Shown: piece after piece, positions 24,973 through 33,245 of the stretch | Position numbering within the stretch: position 1 is the first letter of the stretch | Layout of the letters: each line of letters begins with the position of its first letter | DNA from: SHAN690 sp038131955 | GTDB taxonomy: Bacteria; Bacteroidota; Bacteroidia; Flavobacteriales_G; Salibacteraceae | Direction: 5' to 3' | Assembly (NCBI GenBank): GCA_038131955.1 | Contig: JAYPQK010000004.1 | Span: 1 to 40,177, forward strand | Length of the DNA: 40,177 bases | Notes under the pieces: generated by a model | Databases searched by the model: none | Seen by the model: only the letters and a program-made list of their open reading frames with translations | Told to the model about the DNA's origin: nothing | Position numbers and translations under genes: made by a program

Positions 24973-27900
24973 AGGCCCTAACTCTTCAAGTGAGGAAAGA
25001 AAGTCGCGACTGAACAAAAAGCGATCAATTTTCCCTGGGCTTAAGCCATATGGTGAATCAGATCAAGAATTATTCGCAGGGAGAGAACGCTACAAATATT
25101 CGCTTCTAAAGAAACTAAACGAAGACAGCTTCATCTCAATTCAAGGATCAAACAGCGTAGGAAAAACATCGTTTGTAAACTGCCTTATTCTGCCGGAGCT
25201 TCGGTCGGGCTATTTGGTTCAAGGCAGAAGCAAATGGCGGATAGCCAAATTTAGGCCTGGTAAAGATCCAATTTCGGCCCTGGCCCTCGCACTATCCGAA
25301 TCAGAGGTAATCCAAAGAGATCTGCAAAATAAGGTTGATCCTAATTTGAGTGATCAGTTCGAGAAGACACTCAGATATAAAAGGTATGGTATCGTTGATA
25401 TTCTTGAAGAATTCGATCTTACCACAGATGCTAACTTGCTGTTGTTTATCGATCAATTGGATGAACTTCACTCTTATTCTGATCCTACGTTAGCTGATAT
25501 TTTCATTCAAAGAATCGTTGAAGCAGCTAATCAATCTGCATATCCCGTTCATATTATAACGGCATCTAGAACCGAGCAGGTAGGAAGTTTTGCCGCCAAG
25601 CCTGAATTTGCCGAACTGATCAATCGAAACCACTTTCTCCTGCCGCAAATGGAAGTGAAGGAGATTCATGAAGTTTTTTCTAAAGTCTCTCAGTCTGGAA
25701 AAATTGTCTTTCGTCCTGCTTTCATTGATCGCGTATTGGAATCATATAAGTCGAATACAATTGATCTATCAAAGTTTCAGTTTGCAATGTATCGATGCTC
25801 CCAGGAGGTCGCTTCGGATAAGGGAGTTAAAACCTTGGGGGTTATCCATCTGAAGACTATAGGTGGGCTAAATGGAGCGATTGAAAACAAGTTAGATTCA
25901 ATATATAACTCATTAAGTTCTGACGATAAGCAAGCTTGTAAAACAATCTTCCAAGGACTAACCGGTATCACTTCACTCGAGAGAATGTATGCGAGATACT
26001 GTTCGCTTGAGGAGTTACATCGGCTTACCGAGCTGCCGTACGACCGGCTGTCACGGGTTATTCAAATTTTCGCATCCGACCAAGCTCAAGTGCTCGAAGT
26101 CAGACAGTCTAAAGACATTAAGAGCAGATTAGAGCAGCTTGACGTTATTCACGTTAAGGAGGAAAAAAAATTTACATCGAATTCTGTAATCCACATTTTT
26201 AGAGATATCATCATCGATAGTTGGCCGAGGTTGCAGTCGTGGATTGAAGAGGATGCCGTAAATGCTCAAATTTATTTTGACATCGCTGAGGCGGCACGAA
26301 AAAAGGATCATCCATTTCAAGGTGAGAAGTTGAAGAGTACTTGGTCTTGGTACAATCATTTTAAGCCTTCTGCTGGTTGGGCTAGCCGATACCATGACGG
26401 ATATAAGCCCGCAATTGAGTTTTTAGAGAAAAGCAAGGCACTCGCAGATCGTGAAGCTGAAACACGAAAGGCAGAGGAGATTTCCAGGGAGCAAAAATCT
26501 AAAAGGAATAAGAAAATAATTGCCGGATTCTTAGGAGTTGCCCTGTTGCTATTGGCAATTTCGATTTTTGAGAAAAGAGATGCCGATATGCAAAGCGCCA
26601 AGGCTATGGTTGCCGAAGAGAGCGCAATTAAAGCTTCTGCTCGAGCTGCATTAGATTCTTCTAATGCCGCCGCTGCAGTAATGCGGGCGATCATGGCGGT
26701 GCGCAAAGCTGATACATCTGAACAAAATGCTAAGCAAGCGGCGTTGGAAGCTGAAGAAGCGAAACTTAGGGCTATGGCTCTGCGATCGGAATCCGAGCAA
26801 CTCACATATAACGTTCAGCAAAAGGAGTTGGAGCTGGAAAGGGCCGTTGTAGAAATGAACAAGTCGCGAGTGATGGAGGAGTATCTTGGAATTCTTTCAA
26901 AAATCAGAGAGCTTGCTGAAGAATCAAACAAAATATTTACTCGTTCTGAAGATAAAAATCAGCTAAATAATGGCGCTAGGATTGCTCTTGAAGCTTATCG
27001 TTTATTCAATACAACAACAGATAAAAAATACCAACAGGTAAGGGATTCAGTACAAGTAATTACGGAGTTGGCTCAAAAGAAGCTGTTTTCCTCGATGAAT
27101 TTGGCAATTCAAAAGGTAGGTAAACCAGAATCGCTTCAAGATATTTCAGGTGGTGTTGTAGTTGAGAAGATTGTCGGATTAATCAATAATATGGCAACGG
27201 GAATTTTCCTCATAGGAACAAACGATCTCGAAGCCTCTATTTACGAGGTGAGAATAATTAAAGGTGAGGTAGAGTCGGTTAAAAAATTGACTCAAGCATA
27301 TTCTTCGGAATATCAGGCAAAAGGGCTAAAAACTTTGGCCGTTTCGAATTCAAAGCAACATTTCATCGTTAGTCATCTGCCTTCTGTACAAAACGTTCGA
27401 TACATCTCCAGCTTTTCAATGGACGGAGGGATTCAAACAACATCAGAATTTAAATACTTTATTAAGTCAGCTTATCCATTTGGTCAAGGCGACTTTCTTG
27501 TTGCCGATGACAAGGCAAACGTCTACATCTTGAGGAGAACGAATAACTCGAATTTCGCGCTTTCTTCTGTTCTGACTTCAAATGATGAATTGATGGACAT
27601 TGACTATGAACCAGTAACATCCAGTTTGGTAATCGCAAGGTCAAATCGAAACTTGGCCATATTAACCTTTAATGACAAGGAAGAGCTGGAGGAATTGAAT
27701 AAGTTTAAATTGACTGACTTTAACTCTGAAATAACTAGAATCAAATACATCCCAAAGTTTAGTTGGTTAGTCGTTGGTAATAGGAAGGGTGAATTATATT
27801 TCTACGATTCAAATTCTGGAGCATTGGTCTATAGCGCCTTGAACGAGCATGAAAATAATATCAATGTACTCGAGTTGAGTCCCGAGGGAGACATGTTAGT

Positions 27901-28165
27901 CAGTGGGGGAAGAGATAGAAATGTGAATGTATGGGACCTAAATGAACTGAATCAACGAATTAATCAGGGCGGTTCAATTAGCAAGTATCAGCCAATACAA
28001 TTTACGGAAAATGAGTCAGTGAGAGATGTTGTTTTTCTGAATGAAGATTGGATAATGGTTGTTTCCAGTAGTGAAGGTATTTCATCGGCTCAAACGGGAG
28101 GTGTATCATTACTTCCACTTAATTTTGATATCACAGGAAAGGAGTTGGAAAAGTTAATCAAGTGA
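24959..28165 (+). CDS. STAND-type NTPase with transmembrane helix and WD40-like C-terminus
   Basis: 1068 residues. FPGLKPYGESDQELFAGRER (about 25-44) is the typical entry motif of nSTAND1 NTPases. Walker A is GSNSVGKT (63-70) and Walker B is LLLFIDQLDEL (160-170). A sensor-like segment IITASRTE (about 200) and helical winged-helix-like region follow. A single membrane helix (IIAGFLGVALLLLAISIF, about 520-537) leads into an Ala-rich coiled coil (about 540-640). The C-terminal about 370 residues look like a beta-propeller, with one clear WD40 unit (LVSGGRDRNVNVWDLNEL, about 980-997). STAND proteins are ligand-controlled switches that oligomerise on sensing a signal. Here the ATPase would be cytoplasmic and the propeller on the other side of the membrane if the helix is real. 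It is translationally coupled to the Pvc12-like gene before it and to the TonB receptor after it, unusual company for a STAND protein. Confidence 0.88.
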   Translation: MARIEGPNSSSEERKSRLNKKRSIFPGLKPYGESDQELFAGRERYKYSLLKKLNEDSFISIQGSNSVGKTSFVNCLILPELRSGYLVQGRSKWRIAKFRPGKDPISALALALSESEVIQRDLQNKVDPNLSDQFEKTLRYKRYGIVDILEEFDLTTDANLLLFIDQLDELHSYSDPTLADIFIQRIVEAANQSAYPVHIITASRTEQVGSFAAKPEFAELINRNHFLLPQMEVKEIHEVFSKVSQSGKIVFRPAFIDRVLESYKSNTIDLSKFQFAMYRCSQEVASDKGVKTLGVIHLKTIGGLNGAIENKLDSIYNSLSSDDKQACKTIFQGLTGITSLERMYARYCSLEELHRLTELPYDRLSRVIQIFASDQAQVLEVRQSKDIKSRLEQLDVIHVKEEKKFTSNSVIHIFRDIIIDSWPRLQSWIEEDAVNAQIYFDIAEAARKKDHPFQGEKLKSTWSWYNHFKPSAGWASRYHDGYKPAIEFLEKSKALADREAETRKAEEISREQKSKRNKKIIAGFLGVALLLLAISIFEKRDADMQSAKAMVAEESAIKASARAALDSSNAAAAVMRAIMAVRKADTSEQNAKQAALEAEEAKLRAMALRSESEQLTYNVQQKELELERAVVEMNKSRVMEEYLGILSKIRELAEESNKIFTRSEDKNQLNNGARIALEAYRLFNTTTDKKYQQVRDSVQVITELAQKKLFSSMNLAIQKVGKPESLQDISGGVVVEKIVGLINNMATGIFLIGTNDLEASIYEVRIIKGEVESVKKLTQAYSSEYQAKGLKTLAVSNSKQHFIVSHLPSVQNVRYISSFSMDGGIQTTSEFKYFIKSAYPFGQGDFLVADDKANVYILRRTNNSNFALSSVLTSNDELMDIDYEPVTSSLVIARSNRNLAILTFNDKEELEELNKFKLTDFNSEITRIKYIPKFSWLVVGNRKGELYFYDSNSGALVYSALNEHENNINVLELSPEGDMLVSGGRDRNVNVWDLNELNQRINQGGSISKYQPIQFTENESVRDVVFLNEDWIMVVSSSEGISSAQTGGVSLLPLNFDITGKELEKLIK

Positions 28166-28170
28166 ACCTT

Positions 28171-30831
28171 ATGACTTCGATCCGAAATTGGTTGACAATC
28201 ATTCGATTAGTGCCGATTGTCATTTTTATCTCATGTTTGACTAATCACCAAATCCTTGCTCAAAGGGGAGGTAGGGCAGGTAGTTATGATTTCATGACCA
28301 ATAAGGCCATGGAAGAAAAGCTCAGCGACCTGAGAAGTGCTTATAATGGTCGCGAATATGAAGAATCATATCAGATTTATAGAAATCTCTATCATTCACA
28401 TTACAGTAACGTGAGTGAAAGCGATAAAATGTTGATTCTCGACTGGGGAATTCGTTTGAGCTTTATTACAGAGCACTGGCAAGACTTAGATCGATATATC
28501 TATGAGTACTACAGTCTTGATCCATATTTTTCTTCATCGAGTTTGAAAGAATCGTCGCCGCAACTCAAGACCTATATCTCAAACTTTGTAAGGGCAAAGA
28601 GCGAGCGTTACGTTTATGTAAACAAGCACAAGCAGAATGTCGATCTGCTCCCGGCTTCCATTGCGGTTTACACGAAGGATGATATAGAGCGACTTGGCGC
28701 TAGAAATCTTTTGGATCTTATCAGGATTACTCCAGGTTTTGCTGAATTGGGAGACAATAATGAACGGATTATCGGAACTCGAGGAACATCAAGTACATCC
28801 CTTCAGGACATCCTCATTCTCATAAACGGTCACAGGATTTCTGATGTATTTACCAACTCAAATGCACCCGATTGGATTAGCTTAGATTATGTTGAACAAG
28901 TAGAATTGATGAGGGGGCCAGGTTCTGCATTGTATGGAGAAAACGCCTTCAGTGGTGTGATAAACATTATTACCAAGGACGGTCGATATAGGAATACTAA
29001 CAGTTTAAATGTTGATGTAGGAAACGGTAATTCTCTGAGAAGTATTAGTTCTCCATACAATACCTATCATTTGAACTATCAATACGGAAGGAAACTAAGC
29101 AATAATGAAAGTGTTTTTATATCAGCTTCATATTATACCTCAGGCGGAACAGAAATAGATCATTCAAAAGAGAAACGGAAAACGGTGCTTCCTGATGTTA
29201 AGACAATTGATGCAGGTAACTCGACCATATATGATACTCTGAGATTTGCTGATATGAATGGCAGGGAGTATATAAACAGGTATTCACCTGGATATAATCT
29301 GTTGATGAACTATAACCGGCAAGCTTTGAAAATCACTTCCAACGCACAATCTAGTTCGTATGTATACCAAAGACCTTCCAGTCTTAATCTTTGGGAATAT
29401 GATAGCCAGGACAATCGACGTTTAAGAACACGAAAGGATAGCCGTGAATTTGTTCATTTAGAGTATGACTTCTTTGATAAGTCAGATCGTATTAATCATG
29501 ATTTACGTCTCAAATTAGGAGGAGATCATTTCCATAAAGACATTTACTTTCCAACTTTTTCCACAGGCATTAATGGCAATCAAAGGGTCTTAGGGGACGA
29601 ATTTAGAGGTACTGCGAGCATTGAATTTTCCAGCGACAGCCTCATGAATAGATTTGATGCCATTCCTAACCAACATCTACTAATTGGCGTTGAAACGTAC
29701 GTGAATCACTGGCACTACAATTATTTTCAGGCTAACGATTCAACATTTATTCTGGCTGAAACGGGTGATTTCTTTACGGAGGACAACGAGTCTAAATTTG
29801 AGTACGTAGGTGCCGGTTATTTTCAAATTGAGCAGCATCTGCTTCCAGATTTGTTCATTGCAACTACAGGTGTTAGGATAAATTACCACAGCATTTATTC
29901 CACTTTTAACGAATTCGAATGGGGCAGACAATATTCACCACGTTTCGCGCTCATTTTTCTTGCACCAAAGAATAAGCACGATTTACATGTGTTCAAAGCA
30001 AAACTGCTCTATAATTCCGCCTTTTTTCCGCCTCCTTTCCTCTATCGCAGGGGAGGGATTTTCGGTTTTGAAGGTTCAAATTCACTTACGGTACAAGAAA
30101 TTGAAAGTGGTGAGCTGGTGCTAGGAGGAGATTTAACAGACCAATTTAGCTACACCGCTTCAGCGTATGTAAACAAGATTGATAACATCATAGAAAGGGT
30201 TTACATCAGCTCCTTAGAAAGAGATATCTACATCAATGCGCCAAAAGCTTTGAGACATGCCGGGGTTGAATTCGAGGTGCGTCATCTTGCTGAATTCACT
30301 CGCTTCACTGTCAGTTCCTATGCTAATTATTCGCTGGCTACCCAGAATCAATTTAACGACACGAAGGAACATACCTATTTTGATTTATTCAATTCAAAGA
30401 ACTTCACAGGAGGAGATTCGCTAGCTTATTATCCGGGGAGGATGGCCAATTTCGGATTCAATCTTACAACGAATGGGTTCTCGAGTAATGACGACGAGAT
30501 GGGCAATCAAAAATCGAAACCAAGGATCTCTATTGGAAGCAATCTACAATGGATTGGTTCTTCTAGGGTTAAATCGACCTATAGTTATAATGAAAACACA
30601 GAGCTGACCAATCATGATTTAGAAGGGATAAAAGTCTCTACTCTTCCCCCAGCGTTGGTAGTAGATGCACGCTTTAAGGTTTGCTTCAGGAAATTCAATC
30701 TAGGTGCTTCAGTTTATAACCTAACGAATACGATCTACTACCTTCCAAATGTGAGTTTTGCCACTCGCAGGCAAAACGCTGAAGGTAGGATGATCATGTT
30801 CAATTTCACATACCTCTTCAATGTAATCTGA
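28171..30831 (+). CDS. TonB-dependent outer-membrane receptor with helical N-terminal extension
   Basis: About 886 residues with a signal peptide (LVPIVIFISCLTNHQILA). The plug domain is clear: SIAVYTKDDIERLGARNLLD, then IRITPGFAELG, IIGTRGTSSTSLQDILILIN, VEQVELMRGPGSALYGENAF and SGVINIITKDG. The remainder is a 22-stranded-type barrel ending with the aromatic strand MIMFNFTYLFNVI. Instead of the carboxypeptidase-like domain common in Bacteroidota, the region between signal peptide and plug (about residues 30-150) is helical and TPR-like (YNGREYEESYQIYRNLYHSH; EHWQDLDRYIYEYYSLDP). No SusD partner is adjacent. Start: ATG 28171; GTG at 28162, overlapping the previous stop, is an alternative. Its role within the injection-system operon is unknown; it could take up a substrate or pass a surface signal. 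Confidence 0.92.
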   Translation: MTSIRNWLTIIRLVPIVIFISCLTNHQILAQRGGRAGSYDFMTNKAMEEKLSDLRSAYNGREYEESYQIYRNLYHSHYSNVSESDKMLILDWGIRLSFITEHWQDLDRYIYEYYSLDPYFSSSSLKESSPQLKTYISNFVRAKSERYVYVNKHKQNVDLLPASIAVYTKDDIERLGARNLLDLIRITPGFAELGDNNERIIGTRGTSSTSLQDILILINGHRISDVFTNSNAPDWISLDYVEQVELMRGPGSALYGENAFSGVINIITKDGRYRNTNSLNVDVGNGNSLRSISSPYNTYHLNYQYGRKLSNNESVFISASYYTSGGTEIDHSKEKRKTVLPDVKTIDAGNSTIYDTLRFADMNGREYINRYSPGYNLLMNYNRQALKITSNAQSSSYVYQRPSSLNLWEYDSQDNRRLRTRKDSREFVHLEYDFFDKSDRINHDLRLKLGGDHFHKDIYFPTFSTGINGNQRVLGDEFRGTASIEFSSDSLMNRFDAIPNQHLLIGVETYVNHWHYNYFQANDSTFILAETGDFFTEDNESKFEYVGAGYFQIEQHLLPDLFIATTGVRINYHSIYSTFNEFEWGRQYSPRFALIFLAPKNKHDLHVFKAKLLYNSAFFPPPFLYRRGGIFGFEGSNSLTVQEIESGELVLGGDLTDQFSYTASAYVNKIDNIIERVYISSLERDIYINAPKALRHAGVEFEVRHLAEFTRFTVSSYANYSLATQNQFNDTKEHTYFDLFNSKNFTGGDSLAYYPGRMANFGFNLTTNGFSSNDDEMGNQKSKPRISIGSNLQWIGSSRVKSTYSYNENTELTNHDLEGIKVSTLPPALVVDARFKVCFRKFNLGASVYNLTNTIYYLPNVSFATRRQNAEGRMIMFNFTYLFNVI

Positions 30832-30835
30832 GAGC

Positions 30836-33229
30836 ATGGCCTTTTATTCCAAAGAGAATATCAAAAATGACCTTTTAGGTGGGTTCTCTGCTGGAATTGT
30901 TACTCTCCCGGTCGCGCTTGCATATGGAGTTGCTACTGGTCTTGGACCAATAGCAGGAATGTTTACAGCGATTTGTTTGGGTTTAATCGCTTCCATTTTT
31001 GGCGGCACTGATACGCAGATAAGTTCTCCTACTGGTGCAATGACGGTTGTCGTTGCATTTATTATTGCGACTGAGATCAAAATAGCTGATGGACTTGAAT
31101 CGGCCTTTCCTGCTGTGATAGCAATTTTTGCTCTGACGGGAATAATACAAATGATCATGGGACTCTTCAAGGTTGGAGCCAATATCAAATATGTCCCTTA
31201 CACTGTAGTGAGTGGATTCATGAGCGGCATTGGAATTATCATCATAGTACTGCAAATTCATGATATCTGCGGAATTTATGATTCTGGTTATAAATCGGTT
31301 CCACAAGTCTTGCTGCATCTCGACTATTTTATCTCTAATGCACATTGGCCGAGTATTGCGGTTGCTACGGTAACGCTAGGTATAATATACTTCATCCCTC
31401 GCCTTACTAAGAAAATACCCGGTAGTCTAGTAGCTCTCATTGTTGTTACTCTTGGTGTTTTTCTGACTGATTTGCCAGTTCATAAACTAGGATCAGTGTC
31501 AATTGAGTTTCCACATTTCAATTTTCATTCATACGATCAACTAATGCAGCCTGCTGCGTTAGGCAGAATTGCCTTGGCTGGATTTTCACTTGCTATACTA
31601 GGCTCGATTAATACACTTCTTACCTCGGTGGTCGCGGATAAAATGACCCACAGCCTACACAATAGCAACAAGGAATTATTTGGACAGGGCTTGGGAAATT
31701 TCGTCTCAGCATTGTTGGGAGGATTTCCAGGAAGTGGAGCAACTGCATGTACCGTTGCCAATATTCAATCTGGAGGTCGAAATAAAATTTCTGGGGTTAT
31801 AGGTTCATTGTTTCTGCTTATAGTGCTTCTTTTTGGGACAGACATTGCGGCGAACATACCGAATGCCTTACTGGGTGCAATCCTCGTGCATATCGGATTC
31901 GTTTTGATTGATTTTAGGATATTGAAAAAGGTTCCGAAAATCAATAAAGTCGATAACCTGGTGATGTTCACGGTACTGATTCTAACAGTATTCTGGAATC
32001 TTGTTTTCGCAGTATCAATTGGCCTGGTGATAGCCGCATTTCATTTTATGAAGCGCATGTCTGATGTTGTAGAGGAAGACACTAATCGATCAAAGGTGGA
32101 TGAAGTGGTAAATGAAACTATCAATCGATTCAATATAAAGCTAATGAAGGCGATGGTGCAATTATTTGCAATTCTCGCTGATTCAAAAGGTGGTGGAGAA
32201 AATAGCAGGGCAGCAGTGAAGGATTTTATTAGAGCCGGTGTGTCTCAAGAAGACGTTGCTATGTACTTAGATCATTACGATGATGTTCTGGATAATTTGC
32301 AAAGGTCAAACGATCGCGAAGTGAGTCGAAGGAAGAAAACTTCGATGAGTTCAGTAAAGGTTCTCCGAATTTGCACTCAGCTTGGCAATGAGCTTGGGCA
32401 TAAGGAGAAATTCTTCGTCGTTAATAAGCTGATTGATTACATTCATATTGGTGAACAAGCATTGGAACAAGAATGGGAATTCGTTGATTTGGTGGCAGAA
32501 GTTTTCGGCTTATCAGGTGACGAACTGAAGCTCGCGAAGTTCATGGCCTCGCGAAACGAATCGGATTTCAGAGATTCTCAAACCTTCATCCGCGACGTAA
32601 AAAGCTTTGAGTCGGAGGTTCTTTTTAAGAATATCAAGGGACCGGTTTTCTTCGGCTTTTCGCACCGTTTTCTACTCTCGATGCGAAACCTGCCATCAAA
32701 CATTAAGGTTGTTGTGTTCAATATGTCATTCGTGCCTTTTATGGACCATTCAGGCGCACGCACCTTTCTTGAGGTCGTGCGGTTTTTGAAAGACAGGAAT
32801 ATTCAAGTTTGTTTCTGCGATGTCGACGATGATAATCTATCACTTCTGAGAGGTGTCGATCTTATTCCTGAGCTGGTAGGTGATGAATTCATATTTAATT
32901 CCATTGAAGAATGTGTCCTATGGTTAAATCAGCCTGGTGCAATTCAAAATTGGAATGAAGGAAATTTATTTATCCCACTTGCTTTCGCTCCCGGTGCTGA
33001 AGGAGTTATAGGACTGTGGAACATAAGAAATACCCATCAATATCCGTTGCTCGAGATTACTGTTTCTAATGAAAGCGGAGAATTAGTCTTTCATTCAAAA
33101 GGATATGAAAACGCATGGGATGGAATGTTCGGTGGCAATATGCTTCCGCAAGGTCGCTATGATTACAAAATTACCTATAACCAAGAGAACTTACAGGAAA
33201 AACACGGGAGTGTTTATCTGATTCGATAA
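30836..33229 (+). CDS. SulP-family anion transporter fused to TerB-like, STAS and CHU_C-like domains
   Basis: 797 residues. Residues 1-405 are a SulP (SLC26-like) transporter, starting NDLLGGFSAGIVTLPVALAY, with FGGTDTQISSPTGAMTVV and GNFVSALLGGFPGSGATACT as signature segments; substrates of the family are sulfate, bicarbonate and related anions. About 425-575 is helical and TerB-like (MVQLFAILADSKGGGENSRA; FFVVNKLIDYIHIGEQALEQ). About 594-698 is a STAS domain with MDHSGARTFLEVVRFLKD at the conserved serine. The last about 85 residues (LFIPLAFAPGAEG, LEITVSNESGELVFHS, WDGMFGGNMLPQGRYDYKIT) match the CHU_C/gliding-motility type C-terminal domain, normally a type 9 secretion sorting signal. Because STAS is cytoplasmic, that domain should be cytoplasmic too, which is odd. 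The gene lies 4 bases after the TonB receptor gene and 16 before the tape measure gene. Confidence 0.9.
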   Translation: MAFYSKENIKNDLLGGFSAGIVTLPVALAYGVATGLGPIAGMFTAICLGLIASIFGGTDTQISSPTGAMTVVVAFIIATEIKIADGLESAFPAVIAIFALTGIIQMIMGLFKVGANIKYVPYTVVSGFMSGIGIIIIVLQIHDICGIYDSGYKSVPQVLLHLDYFISNAHWPSIAVATVTLGIIYFIPRLTKKIPGSLVALIVVTLGVFLTDLPVHKLGSVSIEFPHFNFHSYDQLMQPAALGRIALAGFSLAILGSINTLLTSVVADKMTHSLHNSNKELFGQGLGNFVSALLGGFPGSGATACTVANIQSGGRNKISGVIGSLFLLIVLLFGTDIAANIPNALLGAILVHIGFVLIDFRILKKVPKINKVDNLVMFTVLILTVFWNLVFAVSIGLVIAAFHFMKRMSDVVEEDTNRSKVDEVVNETINRFNIKLMKAMVQLFAILADSKGGGENSRAAVKDFIRAGVSQEDVAMYLDHYDDVLDNLQRSNDREVSRRKKTSMSSVKVLRICTQLGNELGHKEKFFVVNKLIDYIHIGEQALEQEWEFVDLVAEVFGLSGDELKLAKFMASRNESDFRDSQTFIRDVKSFESEVLFKNIKGPVFFGFSHRFLLSMRNLPSNIKVVVFNMSFVPFMDHSGARTFLEVVRFLKDRNIQVCFCDVDDDNLSLLRGVDLIPELVGDEFIFNSIEECVLWLNQPGAIQNWNEGNLFIPLAFAPGAEGVIGLWNIRNTHQYPLLEITVSNESGELVFHSKGYENAWDGMFGGNMLPQGRYDYKITYNQENLQEKHGSVYLIR

Positions 33230-33245
33230 TTATCTTGGTTTAACA

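Noticed and set aside
26356..26805. 149-residue minus-strand open frame opposite the coiled coil of the STAND protein
   Set aside because: Its Ala/Ser/Cys-rich product is the mirror of an Ala/Glu-rich coiled coil, a common source of false long antisense frames.
24959..28165. STAND protein as a stand-alone antiphage defence gene
   Set aside because: It has no recognisable fused effector domain (nuclease, TIR, protease) and is coupled to baseplate and envelope genes, so an eCIS-linked role is more economical, though not proven.
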